A DNA stretch of 38,941 bases from an uncultured Methylococcaceae bacterium (GTDB lineage Bacteria; Pseudomonadota; Gammaproteobacteria; Methylococcales; Methylococcaceae): positions 1 through 38,941 of the forward strand of contig CAIOOA010000106.1 of the NCBI GenBank assembly GCA_903859815.1. The letters run 5' to 3'. A program made the translations under genes and the position numbers. Each line of letters opens with the position of its first letter. Position 1 is the stretch's first letter. The notes under the pieces are model-generated. The model was not told the origin of the DNA and did not search any database. It worked only from the letters and a program-made list of their open reading frames with translations. Positions 7,921 through 17,928 of the stretch are shown in pieces.

Positions 7921-7938
7921 TTTACCATTCTCGTTGAA

Positions 7939-7969
7939 TTGACAGACTATCATTAGGATAAGACATAAA
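7939..7969 (+). promoter_or_regulatory. Candidate promoter upstream of dapA
   Basis: A perfect TTGACA (7939-7944) is followed after 19 bases by CATAAA (7964-7969), a plausible though loosely spaced sigma70 promoter about 75 bases before dapA. Confidence 0.35.
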
Positions 7970-8044
7970 TACGGGTGCATCGCAGTTGTCGAAGCGCCCC
8001 GCCCAAGGTAACATGATCGATTTATTATGGTTGAGATAATACGC

Positions 8045-8920
8045 ATGATTCAAGGTAGCATACCAGCACTGGTGACACCGATGGGAGAGGACGGCTCGCT
8101 CGATTTCGCGAGCCTTAGGCAATTGGTTGAATATCATATAGAACAAGGTTCAAACGGGATAGTCGCCGTGGGTACCACCGGGGAGTCGGCGACTCTCGAC
8201 ATGCAGGAGCATTGCGAGGTCATCCGAGTTGTGGTTGAGCAGGTGAGAGGCAGAATCCCCGTCATCGCGGGTACGGGTTCAAACTCCACCACCGAAGCCA
8301 TCCAACTGACCCAAGATGCTAAAGAGGTAGGGGCAGATGCCTGCTTGTTGGTCACCCCTTATTATAATAAACCGACTCAAGAAGGGCTTTATCTTCATTA
8401 TAAAGCCATTGCCGAAGCGGTGGACATCCCGCAAATTTTGTATAACGTGCCGGGGCGTACAGGTTGCGACATGCAGCCTTCAACGGTGGCACGGCTCTCT
8501 CAAGTGCCTAATATCATTGGCATCAAAGAAGCCACTGGCAAACTTGAACGGCTAGTGGAAATCCTGTCCTTGTCCAAAACGGGTTTCCTGCTTTTTTCAG
8601 GCGATGATGCCACTGCCTGCGAATTTTGTCTGCGTGGCGGCAACGGGGTGATTTCCGTCACCGCCAATGTGGCCCCTAGGCTGATGAGCGAGATGGTTGC
8701 CGCAGCACTTGCCAAGAATCGTGAAGGCGCTCAATCCATTGACGCAAAACTGGCAGGACTGCACCGAGATTTGTTCATTGAATCCAATCCAATACCGGTC
8801 AAATGGGCGGTCAGTCAATTGGGCCTGATCGAGAAAGGTATACGTTTGCCTTTAACTTGGCTTTCCGAAGCTTGCTACGAAGCTGTGCGCGCCGCCATGG
8901 CACAAGCTGAAGTCCTTTGA
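8045..8920 (+). CDS. dapA: 4-hydroxy-tetrahydrodipicolinate synthase DapA
   Basis: DapA condenses pyruvate with aspartate semialdehyde in lysine and diaminopimelate synthesis. The 291-residue product shows [10 protein letters not shown] at the N-terminus, [10 protein letters not shown], the catalytic Tyr in YNVPGRTG, and the Schiff-base Lys in [10 protein letters not shown] chose ATG 8045 because the family begins with M-x-x-G-S-I-x-A; an in-frame ATG at 8027 would add six residues. The dapA-bamC order matches enterobacteria. Confidence 0.96.
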   Translation: MIQGSIPALVTPMGEDGSLDFASLRQLVEYHIEQGSNGIVAVGTTGESATLDMQEHCEVIRVVVEQVRGRIPVIAGTGSNSTTEAIQLTQDAKEVGADACLLVTPYYNKPTQEGLYLHYKAIAEAVDIPQILYNVPGRTGCDMQPSTVARLSQVPNIIGIKEATGKLERLVEILSLSKTGFLLFSGDDATACEFCLRGGNGVISVTANVAPRLMSEMVAAALAKNREGAQSIDAKLAGLHRDLFIESNPIPVKWAVSQLGLIEKGIRLPLTWLSEACYEAVRAAMAQAEVL

Positions 8921-8934
8921 CCGACGAGACTAAA

Positions 8935-9720
8935 ATGCGCTTAATTTCCTGCATTAGAACCGCCTTTTTGGGCGTTGTGGCAATTGCCTTGATTGGATGT
9001 AGCTATGTATCGGATATTTTTCCCGATAAGCAAAAAAATTATCGTTATAGCAGCGAACTGCCCGATTTGGAAATTCCTCCTGACATGAACGCGCCCGGCA
9101 GCGATTCTGATTCATCCAGCTTTGCCAAGTTATCGCAATCAACGCAGGGTAGAAATTCGGTTGGTAATAATGATACGGGAAATGCCTCCGGTCAGGCTAA
9201 ATCCGCAACAACGGATTCAGGCCAAGCCAAAGGCAAAAAGCGCAAGCCGGTCAAGCACAACGATGACAATGTGACGCTTGCCCAGAACATGGAAAATGCT
9301 GCTTTGATAGAAATTCAAGAACCTTATGATGAAGCGTGGAACGATGTGGGGCGCGCCATAGGGCGGTTGAAAATCGAGATCAGCGACCAGAATCGCTCGG
9401 ATGGGCTTTACTATGTGTATTACGGCGGCGTGTCTCCTAAAAAGCCAGGTGCGGAGACCGGTTTCTGGGAAGACGTAGGCTCAGTGTTTAGCAGTGATAA
9501 GGATCAAGCTCAGGAGTTTCGCATTAAACTGGAAGACAAAGACACGACTACCAATGTATACATCATGGATCAAGAAGGAAAAGCCACATCGGATGGTCTC
9601 GGTTTGGATTTGTTGAAAAAGTTGCATGATAAGCTCATCACACTGGATCAGCCGGAAACCCCTGATAAACCCGATGTCAAAGAGGAAGAAAAGCCTGCGG
9701 AAGCTCTTGATAGTCCATAG
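8935..9720 (+). CDS. bamC: Outer-membrane assembly lipoprotein BamC
   Basis: BamC (NlpB/DapX) is a lipoprotein of the BAM complex that inserts beta-barrels, whose core BamA is encoded at 25275. The start at ATG 8935 gives a lipoprotein signal with LIGC (Cys 22); a TTG overlapping the dapA stop at 8917 is an alternative. The following YRYSSELPDLEIPPDM is the BamA/BamD-binding lasso typical of BamC. After a low-complexity Ser/Asn/Lys linker comes one helix-grip-like domain (about residues 120-240). At 261 residues it is shorter than E. coli BamC (344), suggesting that only one grip domain is present. Confidence 0.87.
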   Translation: MRLISCIRTAFLGVVAIALIGCSYVSDIFPDKQKNYRYSSELPDLEIPPDMNAPGSDSDSSSFAKLSQSTQGRNSVGNNDTGNASGQAKSATTDSGQAKGKKRKPVKHNDDNVTLAQNMENAALIEIQEPYDEAWNDVGRAIGRLKIEISDQNRSDGLYYVYYGGVSPKKPGAETGFWEDVGSVFSSDKDQAQEFRIKLEDKDTTTNVYIMDQEGKATSDGLGLDLLKKLHDKLITLDQPETPDKPDVKEEEKPAEALDSP

Positions 9721-9888
9721 GAGGCAGGGCTTGTTTGTTAACGATGAGGGATGATGTTTACTGCAAGGCAAGCCCATGGGAAGGTTCGACTTGGTTCTAC
9801 CTTGCAGATCATCAGGCTATATAAAGCCCTGTGTGTTTTATTGGCATTGATTAGAAGAATAAAATCGTTATCACAGCAGAGTTTGTAA
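9721..9888. other. Spacer between convergent bamC and cupin genes, with inverted repeats
   Basis: The gap holds GGGCTTG/CAAGCCC (9727-9733, 9769-9775) and CTGCAAGG/CCTTGCAG (9761-9768, 9800-9807), two interleaved inverted repeats with long loops. They might be structured RNA or terminators but lack the compact stem and T-run of a clear terminator. The purC gene that often follows bamC is absent. Confidence 0.25.
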
Positions 9889-10389
9889 TTATAAAAACAA
9901 GGCAAAATCGGCGATTTTGGGTGTCTTGGGCTGGTCATTCTCGGGCAAGTCGGCGAGCAGCTTGAAATCTTCAAACTCGAAGCCGGGTCCTACCGTGCAA
10001 CCCACTAATGCATAAGCCCCCAATGGCCGGGCCGCTTGCCACCATCCCGCCGGAACGACATAAGCCGGTTGGCTTCCCTTTTGCAAAGGGCCAAGCGTCT
10101 GTGAACTAGGGCTAGATCCGTCAGGGGCGAAGCTCAACAGCTCCACCCCCTCACCTTCATAATGATGCCATGCCTCGTCGGCAAGCACCCGATGCCAGCG
10201 ACTAATTGAGCCTTCTGGCAACAGATAAAAAATAGAGGTCAAAGCCCGCCGTTCGGCCCTATCCTCTCGGCGTTGGACAAAAGAGTCAGAACGATGGATG
10301 CGGCGATAATACCCGCCTTCCGGGTGAGGTTCCAAGCCAAGCAGTCGGATTAATTCAAGTGACCGAGATTTTACAGCCGATTGTTTCAT
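9889..10389 (-). CDS. Cupin-fold protein, DUF985 (Cupin_5) type
   Basis: The 166-residue protein matches the DUF985/Cupin_5 family (YML079W-like). It shows LGLEPHPEGGYYRR near the N-terminus, SIFYLLPEGSISRWHRV, DEAWHHYEGEGVELL and VPAGWWQAARPLGAYALVGCTVGPGFEFEDFKL. Family members are small beta-barrels without an established reaction. The length is normal and the gene looks intact. Its stop faces bamC and a Fic remnant lies just upstream; no operon partner is visible. Confidence 0.85.
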   Translation of the reverse strand: MKQSAVKSRSLELIRLLGLEPHPEGGYYRRIHRSDSFVQRREDRAERRALTSIFYLLPEGSISRWHRVLADEAWHHYEGEGVELLSFAPDGSSPSSQTLGPLQKGSQPAYVVPAGWWQAARPLGAYALVGCTVGPGFEFEDFKLLADLPENDQPKTPKIADFALFL

Positions 10390-10424
10390 CGTTGATTTAC
10401 AAATTTATTCTATAAGCAACCGAT

Positions 10425-10966
10425 TTATACTACTTGAGCGACTAATGCCTCAGCAATTTTCACAGCCAGTTGAGTTGTCTGAACTGTCTCGACATGATTT
10501 GATCCCAATTCTTTGGAGGGGTATGTCTTGCTCCCCTAATGGTTACACACTCCTGTCGAAAGATACCCGCCCCTAAGCGATCACCAAGGAGCAGCGAATG
10601 AATCTCGTGCAATTGTTCAATATTCGTCGGAGTATCTCTCTCACGCGCTAAGTCGGTAATCCTATTAAGTGCGTGGTCAAGAGCGATAGCATCTCGGACA
10701 AAGGCTGGGTCATGACCAGTTATGGTTACTCCCTTGAGAACAGCAAGTTCTGTCTCGCCAACGGATAGAGTACTTCCTTCAAGTGCATTAGATTCAGCGA
10801 CTTGCTCGAAACGCTTTTGGCCGTAATAATCTCTTATTGTTTTTTCAGAAAGTGTACCGCTCTTCCTAAGAAGGGAAACATGCTCTTCGATGGCATCCAT
10901 ACGATGCCGCACCTGCTCCAAAGATGTGCTGTCGAGTAGGTATGGGGTGCCTTCAAGGTTAAACAT
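10425..10966 (-). pseudogene. Truncated Fic-family gene
   Basis: The intact reading frame (10460-10966, 168 residues) is the N-terminal part of a Fic protein, an AMP-transferase or related family. It keeps the autoinhibitory helix motif (S/T)xxxE(G/N), here SNALEG at residues 59-64, and IHSLLLGDRLGAGIFRQECVTIRG. It breaks off soon after TPPKNWDQIMS, and the catalytic HPFxxGNGR loop is missing. In another frame the bases down to 10425 encode a short tail ending IAEALVAQVV, which may be the original C-terminus joined after an internal deletion. It is unlikely to be an active enzyme; whether a stable fragment is made is unknown. Confidence 0.75.
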
Positions 10967-11041
10967 GTAAATTCCTGAATATTGAAATTTGCCTAACTAA
11001 AAAGTCTTATCGATGGCTGAATAGATTTATCCATTGCCAGA

Positions 11042-12034
11042 TCATCTTCCTAAAGCATTCAGTTTTTTCTCCCACTCCAGCGAGGTTTTCACAATGAAAT
11101 CCAAATCGTCATATTTTGGTGTCCAGTCCAAGGTTCGATGGATTTTATCCACTGCGGCGACGAGCGAAGGTGGGTCGCCGGCTCGTCGGGGATGCTGTTC
11201 GATGGTGATCGGTGTCCCGTTGACGCGGTTCACCGCATCAATCACTTCCCTGACGCTATAACCATGACCATAGCCACAGTTTAAAAGGGTTGATTCGCCA
11301 CCTTTGCGTAGATAATCCAAAGCTTGAATATGGGCATCGGCTAGGTCGCTGACATGGATATAGTCCCGCACACCTGTTCCGTCAGGCGTGGGATAGTCGT
11401 CACCGAAGACCAGCAATTTTTCACGTTTGCCGACTGCGACTTCAGCAGCAACTTTGATGAGTAAGGTGGATTTTTGGGTAGATTGTCCAATTTGACCTTC
11501 CGGGTCGCTTCCTGCGACGTTGAAGTAGCGCAAAATGACATGGCGCAGCGAAGAAGCCGCAGACAAGTCGCGCAGCATCATTTCGCTCATCAATTTAGAA
11601 GTGCCGTAGGGGTTGATGGGCGAGGTGACGGTGTCCTCCGAGCAAAATGTGTCTTTGGGGATGCCGTATGCGGCGGCGGTCGAGGAAAAGATAAAATGGC
11701 TGAGCCCGGCTTGCTGGCAGCATTGCAAAAGATTTCGGGTTTTGCAGGTATTGTTGCCATAATATTTTAGAGGATTTTCCACTGATTCAGGAACGATGGT
11801 ATGGGCTGCGAAGTGAATGACGGCCTCGATGTCATGTTCACGAAGAATGTTAGACACTAGTTCGGTGTCGCCTGTGTCGCCTTCGATGAATTCACCATGG
11901 AGAACCGAATCGCTGAAACCGGTGCTGAGATTGTCAAGGATGATCAGCTTTTCTCCCTTCGCCCCCAATTGCTTGACGACATGGCTCCCAATGTAACCAG
12001 CCCCGCCTGTGACCAAAATGCCTCGATTTGACAT
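11042..12034 (-). CDS. galE: UDP-glucose 4-epimerase GalE
   Basis: GalE interconverts UDP-glucose and UDP-galactose. The 330-residue protein is an extended short-chain dehydrogenase with NAD-binding GGAGYIGSH at the N-terminus, FSSTAAAYG (catalytic Ser/Thr), the YxxxK motif in YGTSK, and the RYFNVAGSDPEG, GTGVRDYIHVSDLA and RRAGDPP segments of GalE. ATG 12034 is chosen because GGAG lies six bases upstream; an in-frame TTG at 12046 overlaps that site. It is the last gene of the minus-strand sugar-nucleotide operon and follows moeA after 80 bases. Confidence 0.93.
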   Translation of the reverse strand: MSNRGILVTGGAGYIGSHVVKQLGAKGEKLIILDNLSTGFSDSVLHGEFIEGDTGDTELVSNILREHDIEAVIHFAAHTIVPESVENPLKYYGNNTCKTRNLLQCCQQAGLSHFIFSSTAAAYGIPKDTFCSEDTVTSPINPYGTSKLMSEMMLRDLSAASSLRHVILRYFNVAGSDPEGQIGQSTQKSTLLIKVAAEVAVGKREKLLVFGDDYPTPDGTGVRDYIHVSDLADAHIQALDYLRKGGESTLLNCGYGHGYSVREVIDAVNRVNGTPITIEQHPRRAGDPPSLVAAVDKIHRTLDWTPKYDDLDFIVKTSLEWEKKLNALGR

Positions 12035-12114
12035 GAAAATCTCCAAAGTGTAGTGTCAGAAATTAGTAAATGGAAGGATTGCAGTAAAACAAAACTTGGT
12101 CCGATTTCGGAAAA

Positions 12115-13362
12115 TCAAAATGAAGCGCTAACAAAAGGCTCAATCTCGACCATCTCGCCGGGTTTAATTCTCGAATTTTCTTTTGGCAAAACAATGAAAC
12201 AATTCGCCTGACTCATGCCTGATAATTGATGCGAACCCTGTTGGTCTATCCCTGTGACGGCAAAATTGCCCTCTGCATCGGCTTCAAATATGCCACGCTG
12301 AAATTCCATCCGGCCCGGTGATTTTTTCAATGGTGAACGACTAACGGCCATCAAGCGCAAAGGCGGTTTGGTTTGGCTGCCAATCATTTCTAACAAGGCA
12401 GGCCGGACCAATTGTTGAAAGGTGACCATGACAGCAACGGGATTGCCCGGTAAACCGAAAAACCATGCCGGGCCAATCTTGCCAAAGGCAAAGGGTTTGC
12501 CGGGTTTGACTGCAACTTTCCAGAACTCGACTTTTCCAAGCTCGGCCAAGCATGACGTGATGAAATCGGCATCGCCCACGGATACCCCGCCTGAGGTGAT
12601 GATGGCATCTGCTTGGTTAGACGCTTCCAGCAATGTTTTTTTTATCGCCGCCGCATCGTCGGTGATCACGCCCAAGTCGATGATTTCTATCGCAGGGTGA
12701 TCCAGTAAACCGTGAATCAAGTAACGGTTGCTGTCGTAAATTTGCCCGAAAGCCAGTGTCTCTCCCACAGGTTGAAGTTCGTCGCCTGTGGAAAAGAATG
12801 CTACACGAAGCTTGCGGGTTACCATTGCTTGGGGAAATCCGGCAGAGGCCAATAAGCCTAGGTCAGCGGGGCCCAGTATTTTGCCTCGTTCTAACAGACA
12901 TTCCCCGCTACGGATTTCATCACCGGCAGGGCGAACATTGGCAAGTGGCAAAATGGCCTTTTCCAATCGGATGCCATCGGAAAGCCTGGTCACATCTTCC
13001 TGCATGACGACGGTGTCCGCGCCATTAGGCATGGCTGCACCCGTGAAAATGCGCACACATTCCCCCGTGCCAAGCTTTCCGGGGTATGGCCTGCCGGCAA
13101 ATGAGGTTCCAGCGATAGTCAGTGTGGCGGAAGCCTGTCGGGCTAGATCAGCATGGTAAAAGGCATAACCGTCCATGGCGGAATTCGCAAATGGTGGAAG
13201 ATCAATCGGTGCCGTGATTGTGGTTGCCAAAACGCGCCCTTTTGCTTGTTTTAGAGGAATTTCTTCAATCCCTGTTATTGGCGCAACGGTCTTTTGGATA
13301 CGAACTTGAGCATCCGTCAACGTTAAGTTTGTGGGTTCAGCGCAACGGTCATTCGGTTCCAT
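12115..13362 (-). CDS. moeA: Molybdopterin molybdenumtransferase MoeA
   Basis: MoeA inserts molybdate into adenylated molybdopterin. The protein has about 415 residues and the family order of domains: PPFANSAMDGYAF, the RIFTGAAMPNGADTVVMQED segment, the MoCF-like domain with STGDEL, TSGGVSVGDADF and KPGKPFAFG, then GLPGNPVAVMVTFQ and a C-terminal beta domain. ATG 13362 overlaps the mobB stop by 14 bases, so the two are coupled. The position inside a polysaccharide-precursor operon is unusual. Confidence 0.94.
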   Translation of the reverse strand: MEPNDRCAEPTNLTLTDAQVRIQKTVAPITGIEEIPLKQAKGRVLATTITAPIDLPPFANSAMDGYAFYHADLARQASATLTIAGTSFAGRPYPGKLGTGECVRIFTGAAMPNGADTVVMQEDVTRLSDGIRLEKAILPLANVRPAGDEIRSGECLLERGKILGPADLGLLASAGFPQAMVTRKLRVAFFSTGDELQPVGETLAFGQIYDSNRYLIHGLLDHPAIEIIDLGVITDDAAAIKKTLLEASNQADAIITSGGVSVGDADFITSCLAELGKVEFWKVAVKPGKPFAFGKIGPAWFFGLPGNPVAVMVTFQQLVRPALLEMIGSQTKPPLRLMAVSRSPLKKSPGRMEFQRGIFEADAEGNFAVTGIDQQGSHQLSGMSQANCFIVLPKENSRIKPGEMVEIEPFVSASF

Positions 13363-13879
13363 GGCGATTAATGAAATCAATGATGAATTCGGCTATCGGT
13401 TTCGGTGAGTTGATATCGAACCGGGGAATGTTGGGTTCGACCGGAAAGATCGTGTCGGTGGCAATGGCGATGATGGATGGATCGCTAGGATATAACAGCG
13501 GTTTGCATAAGGAGCCGCGATGCAATTCAATTTTGGAAAACCGTTCCCTCTTAAAGCCTTCCACTAAAATGAGATTTAAGCCTGTCCAGTCAAAATGAGA
13601 AAGCTCTTCCTCAAGACTGTGTTCGCGTATTTCTTTGTGTTCGGTAATGATTGCGCGACGATGGGACGAGGATAACATCACCGGGTTGGCCCCTGCCATG
13701 CGTAATACGTAACTGTCTTTACCAGGTTTGTCGATTTCAATGTCATGGTGGGTCTTTTTGATAAGACCCACCCGCAATCCTTGTGCCGAAAGAAGTGGAA
13801 TGATCTGTTTAAGCAGCGTGGTTTTGCCTACGCCACTGAAACCGGCAAAGCCAAGCACCTTCGCTTCCGTTGGGTTCAT
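13349..13879 (-). CDS. mobB: Molybdopterin-guanine dinucleotide synthesis adaptor MobB
   Basis: MobB is a GTP-binding protein that assists MobA in attaching GMP to the molybdenum cofactor. The 176-residue product has the P-loop [11 protein letters not shown] near the N-terminus, [22 protein letters not shown] and [10 protein letters not shown], all typical of the family. It overlaps the upstream epimerase gene by ATGA (13876-13879) and moeA by 14 bases, so it is read in the same message. mobA is not in the window. Confidence 0.93.
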   Translation of the reverse strand: MNPTEAKVLGFAGFSGVGKTTLLKQIIPLLSAQGLRVGLIKKTHHDIEIDKPGKDSYVLRMAGANPVMLSSSHRRAIITEHKEIREHSLEEELSHFDWTGLNLILVEGFKRERFSKIELHRGSLCKPLLYPSDPSIIAIATDTIFPVEPNIPRFDINSPKPIAEFIIDFINRHGTE

Positions 13880-14886
13880 TGGATCGAATAATAAGATTTA
13901 TACCATTCCACAAAGCGGGCAATACCCACTTCTATCGGAGTTTTTGGTGCGTATCCCACATCATCCATTAGGGCTTTCACATCGGCATAAGTCGCCGGTA
14001 CGTCGCCTTGTTGCATCGGTAAGAAATTCTTTTCAGCGGTCCTGCCTAGGCATTCTTCCAATACCTCAATGAAACGCATCAGTTCCACGGGTTGGTGATT
14101 GCCAATGTTATAAAGTCGATACGGCGCTTTGCTAGTGGCCGCGTCGGGATGGTCACCGCTCCAGTTTTGGTCAGGCGTGGCGACATGATCCAATGTGCGC
14201 ACCACGCCTTCGACGATATCGTCTATATAGGTGAAGTCGCGCTTATGCATGCCGAAGTTGAAAACGTTGATCGGTTTGCCTTCGAGGATATTTTTGGTGA
14301 ACATGAAAAGCGCCATGTCCGGCCTGCCCCAAGGCCCATAAACCGTAAAAAAACGGAGACCAGTGGTGGGCAGCGCGAACAAATGGCTGTAGGTGTGGGC
14401 CATCAGTTCATTGGCCTTTTTTGAAGCCGCGTACAGGCTAACCGGGTGGTCAACATTATCATGCACGGAAAAAGGCATGGAGGTGTTTGCCCCGTAAACG
14501 GAACTGCTAGAGGCGTAAACAAGATGTTCGACTTCCATGTGGCGGCAGGCTTCCAAAATGTTACAGAAACCAACGAGGTTCGAGTCGATATAGGCATGCG
14601 GATTAATCAATGAATAGCGCACCCCCGCTTGAGCCGCCAGATTGACGACCCGTTGCGGCTTGTGGAGCGAGAAAACCTTATCCAGCTTTTCTCTATCTTC
14701 AAGCGCGATGCGCACCTCTATGAACCCGGGCATTTTCAACAACTGTGCCAGACGAGCCTCCTTCAAGCTTACATCGTAGTAATCGTTGAGATTGTCTATG
14801 CCTATGACTTCGTCCCCCCTCTTAAGCAAATATCGAGCGAGGTGGTAACCTATAAAACCAGCCGTGCCGGTGACCAGAATTTTCAT
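13876..14886 (-). CDS. UDP-glucuronate 4-epimerase (CapI/GAE type)
   Basis: This 336-residue sugar-nucleotide epimerase most resembles the CapI branch, which converts UDP-glucuronate to UDP-galacturonate. It has [11 protein letters not shown], the branch-typical [25 protein letters not shown], the YAASKKANE catalytic motif, and [17 protein letters not shown] and [14 protein letters not shown] relative acting on UDP-N-acetylhexosaminuronate would also fit, since the gene follows a TviB-like dehydrogenase by 18 bases. It is coupled to mobB. Confidence 0.88.
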   Translation of the reverse strand: MKILVTGTAGFIGYHLARYLLKRGDEVIGIDNLNDYYDVSLKEARLAQLLKMPGFIEVRIALEDREKLDKVFSLHKPQRVVNLAAQAGVRYSLINPHAYIDSNLVGFCNILEACRHMEVEHLVYASSSSVYGANTSMPFSVHDNVDHPVSLYAASKKANELMAHTYSHLFALPTTGLRFFTVYGPWGRPDMALFMFTKNILEGKPINVFNFGMHKRDFTYIDDIVEGVVRTLDHVATPDQNWSGDHPDAATSKAPYRLYNIGNHQPVELMRFIEVLEECLGRTAEKNFLPMQQGDVPATYADVKALMDDVGYAPKTPIEVGIARFVEWYKSYYSIQ

Positions 14887-14904
14887 TGTATTTCTTCGCT
14901 ATGA

Positions 14905-16185
14905 TTAAATATATTCATCCACAAGGTCTTTTGGTAAAAGGTATTTTACGTCAAAAATGACCGATTCAGGCTTGCAGAGCGTCCTGATTCTTTCAGGGCC
15001 CAGCATATTAAGGAATGCGCTGTGCGCAACGGCAACGACCACCGCGTCATAATGGCCTTCCTTCAGTTCTGTGGTTAATTCAATGCCGTACTCCTCCAAT
15101 GTCTCTTCGGGGTCGGCCCAAGGGTCGTAGACATCTGTGGAGGCATTGTAACTTTTCAATTCGTCAATGATGTCGACGACACGGGTGTTGCGGATGTCCG
15201 GGCAATTTTCCTTAAAAGTCAGCCCGAGGATTAAAATGTGGGACTGACAGACATGAATGCGTTTGTAATTCATCAGCTTGACTAAGCGCTGGGCCACATA
15301 TTCGCCCATGCCGTCGTTGATCCTGCGACCGGCCAAGATGATTTCTGGATGATAGCCGATTTCTTGCGCCTTATGGGTCAGGTAATAGGGGTCAACCCCT
15401 ATGCAATGGCCTCCCACCAAACCTGGACGGAAAGGCAGAAAGTTCCACTTGCTGCCCGCTGCTTCAAGCACTTCCAAAGTATTCAAACCCAGTTTATGGA
15501 ATAGGATTGCCAACTCGTTGATCAGGGCAATATTGACATCTCTTTGAGTGTTTTCAATGACTTTGGCTGCCTCAGCGACTTTAATGCTGCTCGCCTTATG
15601 AGTGCCGGCGGTGATGACAAGTCGGTACAACTCATCAACAAATTCAGCGATTTCGGGCGTTGAACCCGAGGTGACCTTCCTGATGTTGGTGACACGATGT
15701 TCCTTATCGCCCGGATTGATACGCTCTGGGCTGTATCCGCAAAAGAAATCTAAGTTGTATTTCAAGCCGGATTGTGACTCTAGGATAGGTACGCAGACTT
15801 CTTCTGTGGCGCCGGGGTATACCGTGGATTCATACACGACAATGTCACCCTGTGATAGAATCTTACCCAGCGACTGACTGGCCTTGACTAAAGGGGTCAA
15901 GTCAGGACGATTGTAGTTGTCAATGGGGGTGGGAACGGTCACAATGTAGACGTTGCAGTCTTGTAGATCGTAAGGCACTGATGAATAGGTCAGTTTGTCA
16001 GCCAATTTAAGTTCCTCGGCGGAACATTCCAAGGATCTGTCTAAGCCGCCCTTTAATTCTTCAATCCGCTGGTCGTTGATGTCCAATCCGATGGTAGGCA
16101 AAAGTTTGCCAAATTCAACGGCAAGAGGCAGCCCCACATAGCCCAAGCCGATAATGCCAATTTTCGATTCCGAAAGGGAACGCAT
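14905..16185 (-). CDS. tviB: UDP-N-acetylglucosamine 6-dehydrogenase (TviB-like)
   Basis: This 426-residue nucleotide-sugar dehydrogenase belongs to the TviB/WbpO group, which oxidises C6 of UDP-GlcNAc or UDP-GalNAc to the uronic acid for surface polysaccharides. It shows the NAD-binding [33 protein letters not shown], the [19 protein letters not shown] helix, the catalytic Cys in [16 protein letters not shown], and [19 protein letters not shown] 16185 is chosen because AGGAG lies upstream and the glycine-rich motif starts soon after. It is the first gene of the minus-strand operon, divergent from the sugar transferase gene. Confidence 0.92.
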   Translation of the reverse strand: MRSLSESKIGIIGLGYVGLPLAVEFGKLLPTIGLDINDQRIEELKGGLDRSLECSAEELKLADKLTYSSVPYDLQDCNVYIVTVPTPIDNYNRPDLTPLVKASQSLGKILSQGDIVVYESTVYPGATEEVCVPILESQSGLKYNLDFFCGYSPERINPGDKEHRVTNIRKVTSGSTPEIAEFVDELYRLVITAGTHKASSIKVAEAAKVIENTQRDVNIALINELAILFHKLGLNTLEVLEAAGSKWNFLPFRPGLVGGHCIGVDPYYLTHKAQEIGYHPEIILAGRRINDGMGEYVAQRLVKLMNYKRIHVCQSHILILGLTFKENCPDIRNTRVVDIIDELKSYNASTDVYDPWADPEETLEEYGIELTTELKEGHYDAVVVAVAHSAFLNMLGPERIRTLCKPESVIFDVKYLLPKDLVDEYI

Positions 16186-16443
16186 GATTTCTCCTAAAGT
16201 TCTGTCAATGCAGGAGTGTGAACTGTGAGGCAATAGTTTAACACCCGACACTGCTTAAATGGGAAAGCTTAAGCCCCTTTGCGGCAGAGGCAATTCGGAC
16301 GGAAGGTAGGCGTCTCATTTTCAAATACAAAATAATCACTGTTCGATTATAATCTTCATTCATTCCTCATAAGTGGAACCAATTTGGTCTAAGGTCTCGA
16401 AGTCGAAAGAGTGCCTTGGGTGGGTATGCGCATCTAAACAAAC
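16186..16443. promoter_or_regulatory. Divergent intergenic region between two sugar operons
   Basis: This 258-base gap must hold promoters for the minus-strand operon and the plus-strand exopolysaccharide genes. On the plus strand a TATAAT stands at 16348-16353, 90 bases before the sugar-transferase start, without a convincing -35. An inverted GCTTAA/TTAAGC lies near 16251-16270. I did not find a clear sigma54 (GG-N10-GC) site, although PrsR-type activators use sigma54. Confidence 0.35.
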
Positions 16444-17835
16444 ATGATAAGAATTTTCCGGCACTATATATCTGGTATCTATTTCGTTGTTTTCCTGATG
16501 GAGCTTTGCGTTTTTTCCGCATCATTCTATTTTGGAGACCTATTACGCGATTTCAACCGGAATTTGATGTTTTTCATTAGCGATGGAATTTGGATTCCCT
16601 CCTTTGTGTATTCGGTTGCAATGTTGCTCAGTGCAACCGGGATGGGGTTGTACCAACGCGCCCACGACATAAGCGATATGGCTTTGCTATTGAGAATTGC
16701 TGCGAGCTTCCTGCTAGGATGGTTGATAATAAGCCTGCTTTTTTACGTATTCCCTCAGCTTTTCCCTTGGCGGCGCATCATCGTTTATGCTTTGAGCGTT
16801 TCCTTGGCAGGGATTTTGGCATCCCGTTTTTTGTTTTTCAAGTTGGTTGACAAACAGACGCTGAAGCGCCGCATTCTGGTGCTGGGTGCGGGTTACCGCG
16901 GCAACATGATTCGGGAGTTTGAGAAGCGGAATATCCAAAAGCCGTTCAGGGTTATAGGCTATGTCCGCATGGGAGATGAACCCATCCGCATAGAGCCGGA
17001 ACAAGTATTGGAAGTGCGAACAAGTTTGTTTGAATTTGTCAACGTCAATGATATTGATGAGATTGTCATCGCACCTGATGATCGTAGGGGTGGCATCAAG
17101 GTAGACGAGATACTTGACTGCAAAATGGCCGGCTTTGAAGTGTTGGATTTGCTTTGCTTTTTCGAAAGGGAGGCTGGAATGCTTCGGGTGGATAGCCTAC
17201 AGCCGAGTTGGCTAGTGTTTTCAGACGGGTTTCGCCTTGCTGGGGTGGCGCAAGTCTTTAAGCGTTGGTTCGACATCATGGCAAGTTTAGCGTTGTTGAT
17301 TATTTCCTGGCCATTTATATTGTTGACAGCGATAGCTATCGTCCTTGAAAGCGGGTGGAGTGCGCCAGTGCTTTACCGACAGGTGCGGGTTGGCAAGAAC
17401 GGCAAACTGTTCAAGGTCATCAAATTCCGCAGTATGCGCACGGATGCGGAAAAGGACGGCAAGGCACAATGGGCGCGAGCCAATGATGACCGTATCACCC
17501 GAGTGGGTAAGTTTATCCGCAAAGTGAGGATTGATGAACTGCCACAACTCTTCAATGTGTTAAAAGGCGAGATGAGTTTCGTTGGTCCCCGACCGGAGCG
17601 TCCCGAATTTGTGGAAAAATTCGCTGAAACCATACCTTACTACTCCGAACGTCACCGGGTGAAGCCGGGTATTACCGGTTGGGCTCAATTGTGTTACTGC
17701 TATGGATCAAGCTATCAAGATACCATTGAGAAGTTGCAATATGATTTGTATTATATTAAGAATTATAGTATTTTTTTGGATTTGCTGATTATAATGCAAA
17801 CCATCGAGGTGGTTTTATGGGGGCGGGGGGTATAG
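16444..17835 (+). CDS. Exosortase-system polyprenyl-phosphate sugar transferase (TIGR03013/EpsB type)
   Basis: This 463-residue membrane enzyme should transfer the first sugar phosphate onto undecaprenyl phosphate for exopolysaccharide synthesis. It has several N-terminal membrane helices (about residues 8-130), a Rossmann-like CoA-binding region (ILVLGAGYRGNMI), another helix near residues 278-302, and the C-terminal bacterial sugar-transferase domain with YRQVRVGKNGKLFKVIKFRSM, RVRIDELPQLFNVLKGEMS, VGPRPERPEFV and RHRVKPGITGWAQ (first word is KVRIDELPQL in this protein). It matches the XrtA/PEP-CTERM-associated family TIGR03013 and is followed by prsK, as usual. Confidence 0.9.
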   Translation: MIRIFRHYISGIYFVVFLMELCVFSASFYFGDLLRDFNRNLMFFISDGIWIPSFVYSVAMLLSATGMGLYQRAHDISDMALLLRIAASFLLGWLIISLLFYVFPQLFPWRRIIVYALSVSLAGILASRFLFFKLVDKQTLKRRILVLGAGYRGNMIREFEKRNIQKPFRVIGYVRMGDEPIRIEPEQVLEVRTSLFEFVNVNDIDEIVIAPDDRRGGIKVDEILDCKMAGFEVLDLLCFFEREAGMLRVDSLQPSWLVFSDGFRLAGVAQVFKRWFDIMASLALLIISWPFILLTAIAIVLESGWSAPVLYRQVRVGKNGKLFKVIKFRSMRTDAEKDGKAQWARANDDRITRVGKFIRKVRIDELPQLFNVLKGEMSFVGPRPERPEFVEKFAETIPYYSERHRVKPGITGWAQLCYCYGSSYQDTIEKLQYDLYYIKNYSIFLDLLIIMQTIEVVLWGRGV

Positions 17836-17841
17836 GTCCGT

Positions 17842-17866
17842 AGAAAATCGTAAGATTGTTTTTTTT
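17842..17866 (+). terminator. Possible weak terminator after the sugar transferase gene
   Basis: A short AATC/GATT stem with loop GTAA is followed by a run of eight T (17859-17866). The stem is too short for confidence; partial read-through into prsK would be expected. Confidence 0.3.
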
Positions 17867-17928
17867 ACCTAATAATGGTTGACGACATTTGAATCGGGGT
17901 TCAACTTAATTTATCGATTCAACTTATA

